Below, one piece after another: positions 37,121 through 49,390 of a DNA stretch of 64,000 bases. Source of the DNA: Diorhabda sublineata. Lineage: Eukaryota > Arthropoda > Insecta > Coleoptera > Chrysomelidae. Made by a program: the position numbers and the translations under genes. The DNA lies in assembly GCF_026230105.1 (NCBI RefSeq), contig NC_079474.1, positions 33,742,294-33,806,293 on the forward strand, read 5' to 3'. The notes under the pieces are model-generated. The model made no database searches. It saw nothing but the letters and a program-made list of their open reading frames with translations, and was not told the DNA's origin. Numbering within the stretch: the stretch's first letter is position 1; every line of letters starts with the position of its first letter.

Positions 37121-37239
37121 AAGATCAAAAAGAAATTGGCCAGTTGATCTACAAAACGGATAAAGGGGTCTTGTCGCCGAAGAAGACCTCGCCATAGGAG
37201 AGCTTATATACTCTAAAGCCGTCCAATTAGGTTAAAGAA

Positions 37240-38000
37240 ATCGATTGAATATAAAGAGAATCTTCAAGGGAGCACAAATAATAGGAGAGGGAGTCATAAG
37301 GAAAGGAGGGGGTCGAAAGAAGGGCTGAAAGGGATACATGACGAGCGTAATATCCCACAAGTAGTCAGAGTGCAAAGAATTAGGAGATTGGGGCATAAAA
37401 TCGATCTAATACAAAGAGAATCGTCAAGGGAGTACAAATGGAAGATGGGGGAATCAGAAGAGAAGAGGCTGGTCGAAAGACGGGTTGAAAGGGATACATA
37501 ACGTGCCTAATATCCAACAGAGTGCAAAGAATTAGGAGATTTGGGCATAAATATCGATCGAAAACAAAGAGAACCTTGAAGGGAGCACAAATGATAAGAC
37601 AGGAAAGTCGAAGTAGTCAGAGTGCAAAGGATCAGGTGATTGGGGCATAAGGATCGATCGAATACAAAAAGAATCTTCAAAAGAGCACAAATGATAGGAG
37701 AAGGAGTAACAAGGAAAAACAGGAAAGTCGAAAGAAGGGCTGAAAGGGATACATGATGAGCCTAATATCCCACATGTAGTCAGAGTGCAAAGGATCAGGT
37801 GATTGAAGCATAAGAATCGATCTAATACAAAGAGAATCGTCAAGGGAGTACAAATGAAAGATGAGAGAATCAGAAAGAGAAGAGGCTGGTCGAAAGAAAT
37901 ATGTAACGAACCTAATATAACAGTAAATAGAGAACGAAGTGTCAAGAGAGCACAAATCGAGGGAGATGGAATTAAGAGGAGATTCAGGTTAAATAGAGAA
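37240..38000 (+). repeat. Diverged tandem array derived from a retrotransposon 3' end, units about 95-160 bp
   Basis: The word series gagtgcaaagaattaggaga, ttggggcataa, atcgatc, aatacaaagagaatc, caagggagcacaaat, then gaaagaagggctgaaaggga and tacat recurs about five times. Examples of the gggcataa block start near 37390, 37548, 37643 and 37803. One frame gives RVQRIRRLGHKID, which resembles the RVQRIRWLGH block at the C-terminus of non-LTR elements. This suggests that a retrotransposon tail was amplified in tandem. Units are diverged and partly deleted. Confidence 0.65.
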
Positions 38001-38362
38001 ATGGAAAACGTCAGATTTAAAACTATAGAGAATGAATACTGTACTGGTTGAATAGAGGACATAAATTGAAGGAGAAGTGTACTAAAGATAGAAGATAAAA
38101 AGGAAGGAAGTAGAAATTGCAAAGTTTGATATATGTGTTTGGTGAATTTCCAATTTGGTAACGGGATTGTAAGACCTGTGGTTATTCTGAAATGGAAACG
38201 CATGTCGGATAGAGTAATGGCTTGTTATAGTTTTTTTACGAGCACGAAACGGTATTTGAAATGCGAGAAATGTCGCCGTTAATACTGATCGAAGATTCAA
38301 ATTCAAATTGGCGTCTATCACAATTTTCCTATTCTCCAAATTTATCACAAATCGCCGATTAT
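38001..38362. other. Probable 3' untranslated region of the Psc-type gene
   Basis: It lies immediately downstream of the stop codon on the minus strand. No polyadenylation signal could be assigned with confidence. Confidence 0.35.
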
Positions 38363-40444
38363 TCACACGGATATTTCTTTTTTTTCTTGCATTTTACTGT
38401 CTAACGTTTTAACAGAATTGTTGGTGTTGGAACTAGTCGAAGTAGTCGTCGTTTTCGGCGTATCAGTCGCGTTGTTGATTCCGATTCTATTCTGGTTCTG
38501 TTGTCGATTTATCAGAAGACTCGGATTCGGTATGTTTCTGATATTCTGATTCTGATTCGGTCTGACGTTTCTGATCTGTCCCGTCGGTCGAAATTTTTGT
38601 ATTTCGTTCAATTTCGGTAATTTTTGTAAATTGGGCGTTTTCATTTGAACTGAATTTTGTAAATTGGGTATTTTTAACGTTTGTAAATTGGGCATTTGGG
38701 GTCTGGGTTTGTTTGGGGTGGTTTGCGGTTTGTTGTTAAGGTTCGTTTGCTCGGTAGCTACTTTAGATAACATTTGGAGGTTGGATAAAGCCGCGACGTT
38801 GTTTTTATCTCCGGGTCGATTTAGAGCGTTCAATTGTCGATTGGTTGTGATCGTGAGACCGTTAGGGGTTTCTATTTTCGGGGAATTTCTGGGGGATGCT
38901 TCGGGGGATTTATTCGATAAGTCTAACGGGGCGTTATTGTCGGGCATTTTAGGTATTATGCTTATACCGGATTTTAGATTAACGGATTTTTTTATTTTTT
39001 CTAAAGGAATTGTTGCAGGCGGTGGTCTTTTTATTGGTAGTTTTTCTATTGGTTTCGGTGTAGTTATTTGGATGTTGGTGGGGTTGATTAGTGTTATTTC
39101 TAGACTCGGTCTTTTATCGTTTACGTTATCGTTTTCTTCGGGTTTTCTTTTCACCCCTTGTTCTATTTTACTAACTGTAAATCCGGGTGGATAATGAGTT
39201 AGTATATTTTTTTCCGGTTGTTTCGGTTCGATTGTGCATCTCTGTTGTAAATTAGCTAATTTTAGATTCAACGATTTATTGTTTGTTGTTATTTTATTGA
39301 TTTCAGTCTTTGGTTGTTGTGTTTGTTTTTCCATATTTAACTTTTTGGCTGTTTTCAATTTATTTTGTTGGTTTTTTTCGTTGTGGTATTTTTCGGCGTA
39401 AGCGTGGAAGGCTTTGAGAAACGCTTGATTTTCGGTTTGTTCGTTTTTATCTAAATTAACGGTCGGTAGTTTCTTTCCCCATTCTTTTTCGGCTGGATTT
39501 TTGACGGTGAATCCGGTTTTAGGACTACTGGATTCTAGGAAAGTACCTACTTTAGGACTGGTACTAGTAGGTTCGCTTGTTTGTTTCGGAAGTATTGCCG
39601 ATTCTGTTACTTTCGTTGAAGGTTCCGTTACTTTTATTTTCAATTTTTTAATATCTTCCGACGCTTTTATTTTTACTTCTTCTACTTTCTCTTCTACTTT
39701 ATCCGCATTATTCTGTATTAAACTTGTTTGAACGTTTTTGTCTTCACTGGCAATATGTTTATGTCTCACTTGTCGCATTTGGAGTAATTTTTCTTTCGAA
39801 CTCATTTCGGTGTTTGATTTTTCTTTTTCGGAAAGTTGTGAACTTTTGTGATGTTTATGTTTATGGCCGTTATTTGTTATTTTCACTTTTAATTTTAAAT
39901 CTTCTTGATTAGAAGCTATTTCGGCGTGTAATTTACGTTTCTTATGACTATTAAATTCGTTCTTCGAATGCTTATTCTTTTTTCTCTTTTTACTGAAATG
40001 GTGCGGCGAGTATTCTTCATTTTCTTGTTTGCGTCTTTCTTCGTCTAATTTCTTCGCCCATTCTCTATCTCTTATTTCGGCGAATCTCTTTATTTCCTCT
40101 TGGTCGGGTTCTTCGTATTCGAAAACACAGTCTTTTGGTTGAGGTTTTTCAGGTACTTTTTTACTTTCTTTTTCAGCTTGAGTTTTACTTTGTAATTGTA
40201 AGTGAGCGAAGAGTCTTTCTTTGTGATTTTTCTGATCTTCGGTTTCTTCTAATAAAGTTGCTTTCACTTCGAGTTTTTCAACTTTTTCTTCTTTAGGAAC
40301 AGGTGAACGTTGCGTTTCCGAAGTTGATTTAACAGGTACTATTTGTAATTGTTTACCGCCTCCTAGTAAAGTCGTATTAACTATCTTTATGGGTCTTATC
40401 TTCAGAGGAGTAAAGATCCTATAGAAGAATCTCATCGGTTTTTC
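38363..40444 (-). CDS. Psc: Psc / Su(z)2-type Polycomb protein, terminal exon
   Basis: This is the last coding exon of a minus-strand gene: acceptor tttgttacag at 40445, stop at 38363, 693 residues encoded. It opens with EKPMRFFYRIFTPLKI, which completes the RAWUL (ubiquitin-like) fold begun by the exon at 59183-59263; the join is in phase 0 and aligns with the BMI1/PCGF segment NGPLPLKYRV. After a Lys- and Glu-rich part come the basic patch KKRKKNKHSK, LKLKVKITNNGHKHKHHKSS, long disordered Lys/Asn/Pro-rich sequence, and PLDLS, the CtBP-binding consensus. A long, basic, unstructured C-terminal region distinguishes Psc and Su(z)2 from short PCGF proteins; in Drosophila it compacts nucleosomes within PRC1. 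Whether this species has separate Psc and Su(z)2 genes cannot be seen. The open frame extends upstream of the acceptor, but that part is intron. Confidence 0.88.
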   Translation of the reverse strand, partial: EKPMRFFYRIFTPLKIRPIKIVNTTLLGGGKQLQIVPVKSTSETQRSPVPKEEKVEKLEVKATLLEETEDQKNHKERLFAHLQLQSKTQAEKESKKVPEKPQPKDCVFEYEEPDQEEIKRFAEIRDREWAKKLDEERRKQENEEYSPHHFSKKRKKNKHSKNEFNSHKKRKLHAEIASNQEDLKLKVKITNNGHKHKHHKSSQLSEKEKSNTEMSSKEKLLQMRQVRHKHIASEDKNVQTSLIQNNADKVEEKVEEVKIKASEDIKKLKIKVTEPSTKVTESAILPKQTSEPTSTSPKVGTFLESSSPKTGFTVKNPAEKEWGKKLPTVNLDKNEQTENQAFLKAFHAYAEKYHNEKNQQNKLKTAKKLNMEKQTQQPKTEINKITTNNKSLNLKLANLQQRCTIEPKQPEKNILTHYPPGFTVSKIEQGVKRKPEENDNVNDKRPSLEITLINPTNIQITTPKPIEKLPIKRPPPATIPLEKIKKSVNLKSGISIIPKMPDNNAPLDLSNKSPEASPRNSPKIETPNGLTITTNRQLNALNRPGDKNNVAALSNLQMLSKVATEQTNLNNKPQTTPNKPRPQMPNLQTLKIPNLQNSVQMKTPNLQKLPKLNEIQKFRPTGQIRNVRPNQNQNIRNIPNPSLLINRQQNQNRIGINNATDTPKTTTTSTSSNTNNSVKTLDSKMQEKKEISV

Positions 40445-43129
40445 CTGTAACAAAAAAATTAATATATAAATACCATATAGAAACAAGCAAAATTTCTAAT
40501 AACCTTCATGGATCGATTTACATGGGTCTTAACTATCCCTTTTGTTCCTTCAATAACATTTTCTTTACAAGCAGTTCGCACTGAAACGTCTAAATCTCAT
40601 TCAAAGAGTAAATGGAAAAGAGACCCTTGAAATATTTCAATGAAACACAGCAGCGTACTTCTAATATTTGTTTGAGGTGAATTTTCGAAACGATTTCGTT
40701 GATATTTTAGTTAATATTATCAACATTAACAACCAATAAGTTTCTAAAAACCTAACCTAACCAAAATCTCTTGACAGGCCATAGAAATATACTAAAATGA
40801 ATATAGAAAACCTGACTTATAAAAAAATAGAGAATCGCCTAACGTTTCAATATAATTTAACACTCAATATCAATAATTCTATGGCTGTAACTACTCAAAG
40901 AAACTAAGGAATTCTTCTATAAATACAGATGTCAAATATGTCAACTTCAATCGCGTATTTTGACACTACTTCCAATCAATGTCATATGATGATAATGAAT
41001 CTGATTTTTCTGATTAGAAAACTTTCATTTGTCAAAGAAAATCTGATAACATTTGTCAAGAATGACATCTTTGGATTATCGTTGATTATTTTCGAAGGAA
41101 ATTTTAATTACATGAATCAACTTTGGGTGATAAACATCATAATTTTTTCAAAATTTTTTTTCTGTATCCTTATCCTTCTCAAGGATACGTTCTTAAATTC
41201 AAACGTTTCATGTGTATGTCTATCTCTTTTTTGCCTTTGCTTATTATACCTGTTTGTGCTGTGATGCGTGAATGAAGGACAATGAAAAATCTTTTTGTTC
41301 CGATTTTGCATGAAACAAGGGCCGGCTTCAGTAATAATCCTCTGGTTAATACTTTATAATTAGTTTGAATTATTATTATTATTATAAAAGATAATTGGGT
41401 CTTGTACAAAGGATAAATTCTGAGATGGAAACTTCTACTGTTATGATCTACATCTAAATTTTCGGAAAAATTATAAAATAAAACACTTCGATGCGTTGGA
41501 AAATGAGTTTAATATAGAATCATAACAAATATTTTTGCCAAGGCCATTTTGGCATAATTTGTGGCATTTTTTGATGATTTTTCACGGGAAAACTTGATAA
41601 CTCTTTTTGTGGGTTATTTGCAGTATTAAGTTAAGATGAAATCACCTTTCCCTTGGCTGTTGTACCTTAATATCGTAATTAAACTAAGCGATTATTTGTG
41701 TTTTCCGAATTTCTTGGGCTAGCTATAGATTCCTACAAAGTCACGGCAAAGTAAGAGTGGATTTGACAAAATGGTGGTTTTTAGAATCTCCCGATAAAAC
41801 TATTCCATACCAACTGTATAATAATATAATATTATCGATGATCTCGTTTTAGCAACTAATTTTAGTGTCGAGATAAAGCAAATGGAAGCCGCGGCTAAAT
41901 GAAGCAGTTTTAAAGGTAGTTTTGATTGACAGGGAAAGTTCCGGAATGTTAAACTATCTTGAAGCAACAAATTAGCAAGCAAAATATACTGTCAAGAATA
42001 TCTAGTTGCTGTAGTAGTTACTGCTGTAGCTTGATACTGTAGAAATTTGGAGGTAGTTCTAGTTAATATCGCGGATCCGGAAAATGCTCTTCAAAATGGC
42101 TTGATATGCGTATTGATCCCCCGTTTAGCACATAATTATGGTTAACTGATGATAATAAATAAGATTAAACGTGTTGTGCAGCAAAAATATTAGAGGAAGA
42201 GCGATGAGACTGTACAGCAAACAGTTTAAATCGAAAATCTATGATGCAGACTAAAAAGGTTCCAATAAACTCCAAAACAATAATAAAGATGTCGCAGACC
42301 AATAAATATCCAGTCCAGTTTTAATTTACTGGATGATAGAGCTCTTGGTTCAGCTATTAAGGGAATATTGACTTGTCTTCGTTGTTAGATAATTAGATTG
42401 GATCAAATATTTCTCTTTTGTGTCCATTTATTGTTTGTTGGATAATTAGGAAACCGTGGAAAGGTTTTGGTACGATGGAAGAACGTTTAATAACTCAGAA
42501 ATCTTACGAAAAGTCATTTTAAAATATAATTACAGCCTAAACAATGTGAAGTTTGACAAACCTATCCCATTTATATCGTTAAATTACTTTTTTTTTGATA
42601 ATTTCGAACTAAAAACATGATAAAAACGGATTTTAAATGTTTTAAGACTTTCGGAATAATAACAATTGTTTCTAGACTTTTTATACACCTGGTATAACTA
42701 ACCTACTATCATGATAGTAACTGTATATTTTTATATCTACATTTGCAATTTTCTTCGAACGTTTTTAAGGTTATTGAACCTAAAACATTGGTTGTTATGC
42801 TTCCGTAGCATTGTCACATAAAGCAAGTTTAGTAAAATAAAAAATAGAAGAAGAATTTTACGTGGATATGCAATTTTTTTGTACGGATCAATCTAATATT
42901 GAAATGTATAATTTAATTATACGAGTACAAGTCCCATTTTCGTAATTTTGGAACTACAAATAACCTTATTTCACACAAAAATCACTGCGAGCCAAGTCTT
43001 GGCTTTAACGGGGCTGTGGAACAGTATTGCATCCAAATATGTACAACCATTTGTGATCTCATTCCTAATACGCTCCAAACTGTTTAGAATAATTCATATT
43101 TTTTTCAAAATTTGCGGATTTGTGAGCGC

Positions 43130-43500
43130 TTTCTTTTGATAAAGCGATCACAAATTGCTTCATCAATCCGAGGTTTATGTGCAGCGATGGTAGCAAAAAT
43201 CTTAGGGTCAATCAACGGTTCTTGCAGTATGTTTTTCATATCAGGTACAAAATTTTTGTTTCCAATGTTTGTCACGGGTTTTACTGTCCCATTTACTTAA
43301 GAAGCATTTGATTTTTGTATAACCCAGCCGTTGGCCTAGCAGAAGGCATCATTTTTGAATCGCCACACACATAATTCGTGCTCCGCATATTTGATGTTGC
43401 CCAATAGGGCAGGGCAACCGGAATAGAGACGTTATGTTGAAGAAATTCTTTTGAACTTCTTTGAGAATTATCAATGAAAAGTCTCCACTCCAAAATATTT
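43130..43500 (-). mobile_element. Remnant of a repetitive arthropod protein gene (EWRLFIDSS family)
   Basis: On minus, from about 43495, the frame reads EWRLFIDNSQRSSKEFLQHN, then SIPVALPYW. EWRLFIDSSKxSLKxVLLHN, followed by a P-I-x-x-A/G-H-S phrase, is a recurrent sequence in uncharacterised, transposon-like arthropod proteins. Further downstream another frame gives KNILQEPLIDPKIF and AAHKPRIDEA. Frame changes and loss of the rest show a relic. The superfamily is not known to me. Confidence 0.5.
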
Positions 43501-44572
43501 CATTAGATCATAAAAAGTGGTAAATGTCGTTCTCTATAGCGATACCATGAGAAGAATGATTAGATTTTTGAGCCTAGAACTTCAAATTCCTCTCTCTAAA
43601 CTAATTATTTAATTCTGCTAGTGTGAACAGCTGTGGTTCATTGTGCCTTCCTCGAGTAAATTCATCCTCTGATGAATTTGCCTCACACCCAGATTTATCT
43701 GGTTCATCAGTTCAAATGTCAGGTGGAGATGGAATTGGTAGTGAACCTCGACCTTGATTCTGCGGTTCTCGCAAGTTAAAGAAGATCTATTTTCCTTTCG
43801 TCATAGATTTTGATGTAGGGTGGGTTAGAAGATAATTTGGATTGAAATTTGTTTCTAATGTAAGATGAAGGTAGATTTTTGAAAGAGAGATTCAATCCGA
43901 ATTAAGTGTGTCATTATTTTGAGAAGGATGTTTTTGAGGCACACCACCAGAGGTTGTTTTGAATTGTTTTTCGTAAATTTCAATCGCATTATTAAGATTT
44001 TTAAATCAAGTACAATATTCAAAACTCTTCATGGTTTGTTTTTACAAATTTTGATGTTTTTTATCGACAAAAACGACTTGTATTAATGATAAAAGTCGCT
44101 TATAACGATTTGAATTAACCAGACATTAATTCTCGTTTAAAAATTAACTACAGTTGAAATAAAAGAAGTCGTACCATTTAGGTACGCTCCGAGTACGTGA
44201 ACCAGTCAGTCAACAGATTTATTGAGCAATATTCACTATAAGAGTTATGGCAATCATTATTTAGCCAGTTACTGCCGCTGTTGTATGTTTCAGTCAGTAG
44301 CCAAGCCTTTTACAGTGTTTGTTATGGTAGTAATTAGGAATTGAACTAGTTTTGTTGGCTGTTTTTTTTGAAATAAACTGGGTAATATATGTCGCCGTAA
44401 CGTTTAACCTAGATTTTTAAATATTACAAAACGAGGGATGAAAGAATTCATCCAGTTGAAATTTGTTGTTTAGTTAAAAACTTATGAATCACCCTATATA
44501 CTATAAAAATGTTCAAAGCAATTAGAAGTATTAGAATAATTCATTCAGAATTAAATTAGATTTAGATATATT

Positions 44573-47022
44573 TTTGACACTCTGTGTATTAGCTGCTTCT
44601 CGGGGACAACTTATTATTATACAAGGTGTATCAATTAGATAATTACAAGAATTTCGGTTTATTAGACTGAAATTGATGTTTGATTCATAAATAAATCAAA
44701 TTTAGATAAATAAATCGATATATTTTTGACACCCAGTGTATTAACTGTTTCTCGGGGACAACTTATTATTATATAAAGTGAATCAATTAGATAATTACAA
44801 AAATTTCAGTTTATTAGACTGAAATTGATGTTTGATTCATAAATAAATCAAATTTAGATAAATAAATCGATATATTTTTGACACCCAGTGTATTAACTGT
44901 TTCTCGGGGACAACTTATTATTATATAAAGTGAATCAATTAGATAATTACAAAAATTTCAGTTTATTAGACTGAAATTGATGTTTGATTCATAAATAAAT
45001 TAAATTTAGATAAATAAATCGATATATTTTTGACACCCAGTGTATTAACTGTTTCTCGGGGACAATCTATTATTATACAAGGTAAATCAATTAGATAATT
45101 ACAAAAATTTCGGTTTATTAGACTGAAATTGATGTTTAATTCATAAATAAATTAAATTTATAGAAATAAATCGATATATTTTTGACACCCTGTGTATTAG
45201 CTGCTTTTCGGGGACAATCTATTATTATACAAGGTAAATCAATTAGATAATTACAAGAATTTCGGTTCATTAGACTGAAATTGATATTTAATTCATGAAT
45301 AAATTAAATTTAGATAAATAAATCAATATATTTTTGACACCCTGTGTATTAGCTGCTTCTTCGGGACAACTTGTTATTATACAAGGTGAATCAATTAGAT
45401 AATTACAAGAATTTCAGTTTATTAGACTGCAATTGATGTTTAATTCATAAATAAATTAAATTTAGATAAATGAATCGATATATTTTTGACACCCTGTGTA
45501 TTAGCTGCTTCTCGGGGACAATCTATTATTATACAAGGTAAATCAATTAGATAATTACAAAAATTTCGGTTTATTAGACTGAAATTGATGTTTGATTCAT
45601 AAATAAATTAAATTTAGATAAATGAATCGATATATTTTTGACACCCTGTGTATTAGCTGCTTCTCGGGGACAATCTATTATTATACAAGGTAAATCAATT
45701 AGATAATTACAAGAATTTCGGTTCATTAGACTGAAATTGATATTTAATTCATGAATAAATTAAATTTAGATAAATAAATCAATATATTTTTGACACCCTG
45801 TGTATTAGCTGCTTCTCGGGGACAATCTATTATTATACAAGGTAAATCAATTAGATAATTACAAGAATTTCGGTTCATTAGACTGAAATTGATATTTAAT
45901 TCATGAATAAATTAAATTTAGATAAATAAATCAATATATTTTTGACACCCTGTGTATTAGCTGCTTCTTCGGGACAACTTGTTATTATACAAGGTGAATC
46001 AATTAGATAATTACAAGAATTTCAGTTTATTAGACTGCAATTGATGTTTAATTCATAAATAAATTAAATTTAGATAAATGAATCGATATATTTTTGACAC
46101 CCTGTGTATTAGCTGCTTCTCGGGGACAATCTATTATTATACAAGGTAAATCAATTAGATAATTACAAAAATTTCGGTTTATTAGACTGAAATTGATGTT
46201 TGATTCATAAATAAATTAAATTTAGATAAATAAATCGATATATTTTTGACACCCTGTGTATTAGCTGCTTCTCGGGGACAATCTATTATTATACAAGGTA
46301 AATCAATTAGATAATTACAAGAATTTCGGTTCATTAGACTGAAATTGATATTTAATTCATGAATAAATTAAATTTAGATAAATAAATCAATATATTTTTG
46401 ACACCCTGTGTATTAGCTGCTTCTCGGGGACAATCTATTATTATACAAGGTAAATCAATTAGATGATTACAAGAATTTCGGTTCATTAGACTGAAATTGA
46501 TATTTAATTCATGAATAAATTAAATTTAGATAAATAAATCAATATATTTTTGACACCCTGTGTATTAGCTGCTTCTCGGGGACAATCTATTATTATACAA
46601 GGTAAATCAATTAGATAATTACAAGAATTTCGGTTCATTAGACTGAAATTGATATTTAATTCATGAATAAATTAAATTTAGATAAATAAATCAATATATT
46701 TTTGACACCCTGTGTATTAGCTGCTTCTCGGGGACAATCTATTATTATACAAGGTAAATCAATTAGATAATTACAAGAATTTCGGTTCATTAGACTGAAA
46801 TTGATATTTAATTCATGAATAAATTAAATTTAGATAAATAAATCAATATATTTTTGACACCCTGTGTATTAGCTGCTTCTTCGGGACAACTTGTTATTAT
46901 ACAAGGTGAATCAATTAGATAATTACAAAAATTTCGGTTTATTAGACTGAAATTGATGTTTAATTCATAAATAAATTAAATTTATAGAAATAAATCGATA
47001 TATTTTTGACACCCTGTTGATT
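44573..47022. repeat. 152-bp satellite-like array, about 16 monomers, inside the Psc intron
   Basis: The monomer contains tatttttgacaccctgtgta, ttagctgcttctcggggaca, a t-rich core (ttattattatacaagg), aatcaattagataattacaa, tttcggtttattagactgaa, attgatgtttaattcat and aataaattaaatttagataa. Spacing of the anchor is 152 bases (for example 44721, 44873, 45025). A variant (cttcgggacaacttg) recurs at 45361, 45969 and 46881, that is after four and then six monomers, so blocks of monomers have been duplicated. The monomers are AT-rich and have stops in all frames. The array ends at about 47022, where the next anchor runs into unique sequence. Confidence 0.92.
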
Positions 47023-47580
47023 AGGTGATTTCCTGAACTGAAGAAAGGAATTATTATAAAGGATTAACGACAATTACGTGGGTTACTTAAACATCAATCG
47101 GAGAAACATGTAACTTAAAGGCAAACATTTTTACGTAAGAATAAATTAATAATTTCATAAACGAAACTGCTGTTGAGAAATATAAGGCGACAAACGTTAC
47201 AGATCTCATAATATTTTAATCAATTCAATAAAATTGAATTGTGCAACCTCAGAATCTTATTAAATTACGTGTATACAATGCATACAGGGTGCGTAAGTTA
47301 TTAATTTCACTTAATCTACTGTAGAAATTGCAAATACAGAGATGAGGCCGTGATTCCAAATTGTATCCATTCCAATTTTGACTGGAATAATGTTCCGAAG
47401 TCCCAGAGGGCCGTGGTCAGCCCTGCAAAACAGTATTTATCTATCTAGTATATTATCAGGTTAGGTTGGGTTAATTTTGATTAGATTCGTGCCTTTAAAA
47501 GAATCTTGTTGGTAGCTTATAACTTCTTCCGCAAAGAAAACCACAGTTTTTGCTTCGAATTTTTCCGAAATCGTGGCAAA

Positions 47581-47859
47581 TTATCCTTTCCTTTTAGAAA
47601 AAAGACGTCGATCCAATTTCTTCCTTATTCCATATACTTTATGTGAAATAGAGAAAGAAATAGCCACATTTTCAAAACTACCAGAATAATTTTGTAATAA
47701 ACTATGTAAATTATATTGATAATAAACAAGAAATATATTAGTTTGAAGTAACAGTATTAAATTGTTTGATGTGGGTTGAAATTGTACAGTAACCAATATC
47801 GATTTCGAGTATATTAAAATAGGGGCTAAAAGCTCTAATAAACCTGATGATAAATCCAT
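47581..47859 (-). CDS. Possible short reading frame, 92 residues, inside the Psc intron
   Basis: I do not recognise it. An ATG-initiated frame begins MDLSSGLLELLAPILIYSKS and is hydrophobic through its first two thirds. It ends with a basic tail (KKLDRRLFSKRKG) and a TAA stop. Composition is less AT-biased in codon position terms than typical chance frames, which is the only support. It could be the last exon of a nested gene or a chance frame. No upstream acceptor with a good polypyrimidine tract is present. Confidence 0.2.
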   Translation of the reverse strand: MDLSSGLLELLAPILIYSKSILVTVQFQPTSNNLILLLQTNIFLVYYQYNLHSLLQNYSGSFENVAISFSISHKVYGIRKKLDRRLFSKRKG

Positions 47860-47972
47860 GTTTAAATTATCTCTGTTCTCGTTTCGAATATTTAAAACTT
47901 GAATTTTTAAATATCACCTACATGTTAAAAAAATATCATTATTCTTTAAAGTATACGTAGAAATAGTTAATA

Positions 47973-48013
47973 GGTTTCGATAACTAGTTATCATCTTCAG
48001 AGGCTGAAGGTAA
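47973..48013. other. Dispersed repeat motif, copy 1 (second copy at 51833-51878)
   Basis: gtttcgataactagttatca, then tcttcagaggctgaag, matches gtttcgataaccgaattatc, then gtcttcagagcctgaag, at 51835. Read on the minus strand each copy is CTGAAGA, one pyrimidine, a self-complementary stem (GATAAC/GTTATC type), then GAAAC. Similar phrases recur in arthropod repeats that I associate with Penelope-like elements. The coding part of such an element was not found here. Confidence 0.45.
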
Positions 48014-48628
48014 CCAAGAGTGTCAAATAATAGTTCGTGAGTTTGCAAGAAAAAATTGGTTGGATATTGCAGCCAAGTCAACATTGTCAAACAGACTTTT
48101 GACTTGTTGAATGAGGGGTTTGGCGATCTTGGAGATAATATTGAGACTTTCATTCAGTATCTACCTCACGACGCTCGGAATTTCGACCGGAAGACGTGCA
48201 GAAGACAGATCTCGAAAAATTGAGAATAGAAAGCCTTAAAAAAATATTTGAATACTGTCAGGAAAACAGATAAAGGTCTATAGAAGAGGGTAGATAACTT
48301 AATCCTTCAGAATATCACCAACGGTTCCAAAAAAACCTAGAGCCTTCTAAGAACGACTAGGAATAATCCTGAAACTGCGGGATCCATATACTTTCTATAA
48401 TAAAAAGTTGTATCAACTTTAGTAAGAAAATGAGCCTCTGGTCTAAGGTAGAGCTATCTTTGTGCGTTGATTGGTTAAATAAGATAAGGCTGTAGAGGAA
48501 TTGAAAGATGAAAGAAGTTATTTCGACGAGGATTGGAAGACAATAAGAATGGAAGGTCCAATTGAGTCACTAACCAAACAGATCCACGTATTATATAATA
48601 AAATCTGCAAAATTTCTTTTAGAATTTA

Positions 48629-48982
48629 GTGATTTTGTTAACGTGTTTGGAAAAAAAAACGATGTCGCATTATGTTGTATTAATTTTTGATGTAGATACC
48701 TCCATAGGCGTACAACACATCATCACTTACGAAATATTTGGGGAGGGAATTGATAAGCTTCACCCAATTAAAATTGACGACAGACCAAAACATGGAGTAA
48801 AGGGATTCGAATACCTGGAAGTGAAAGTGAAAAACGAAGGGGATGAAACCAGGAAAAAGATGGTGTTATTTGGCAGTACGTTGGATCATATACAAAAAAA
48901 ATATAAACATATGGAAGAGAAAGGTGCTAAAAAGGATTTTCGAAAGAGTAATAGAGAAGAAAGTACTTTATGGTCAAGCTGA
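48629..48982 (+). CDS. Possible reading frame of unknown origin, 117 residues, probably element debris
   Basis: I do not recognise this product. An open frame with an internal ATG (TMSHYVVLIFDVD, the second Met at about 48662) runs through VDTSIGVQHIITYEIFGEGI and ends in a Lys/Glu-rich, probably helical part (HIQKKYKHMEEKGAKKDFRK). Just upstream, about 48547-48620 reads EGPIESLTKQIHVLYNKI, reminiscent of a non-LTR reverse-transcriptase segment. The frame may therefore belong to a decayed retroelement, not to a host gene. It lies antisense inside the Psc intron. Confidence 0.25.
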   Translation: MILLTCLEKKTMSHYVVLIFDVDTSIGVQHIITYEIFGEGIDKLHPIKIDDRPKHGVKGFEYLEVKVKNEGDETRKKMVLFGSTLDHIQKKYKHMEEKGAKKDFRKSNREESTLWSS

Positions 48983-49390
48983 TATATAGGATATATGGTT
49001 AGAGCAAAAACTCCGTTCCAAGGGGCATTAATCCAGAATGGACGAAGATAATTGGGTAGAAAGATCCTTATTCAGAAGAGAATGACGTCTACGGAAAAAA
49101 TGGATAGAAGCATGTAGAGAAGATCTACAAAGAACAGGAATAGAGAACTGGCTTAAAGGAACCATAAATGGAGGAAACCCATAGAACGATTCCAAGATCT
49201 GTTGAATGTATATATTTTTGGGATTGAGTTCATTTACTTTGCTTAAACTAAAATTCCTTCAACCTCCGATGATTCTGAACGAAAAACTGAAAGAACAACG
49301 AACAATATCAGGACTATGAGGTCAATTCCCTAAAAAATTCTTCCATTGCGACAATACGAACTTCGTTATTGTTAATGAGTGTTTTAACAT

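Noticed and set aside
37532..38203. 223-codon minus-strand hydrophobic frame
   Set aside because: It runs through the retroelement-derived tandem repeats in antisense. Its repeated phrases mirror the repeats and no domain is recognised.
38082..38366. 94-codon minus-strand frame overlapping the end of the Psc-type gene
   Set aside because: It is in another frame, lies mostly in the presumed 3' untranslated region and has no recognisable features.
38664..39194. 176-codon plus-strand frame rich in hydrophobic residues
   Set aside because: It is antisense to the Psc-type terminal exon, whose identity is secure.
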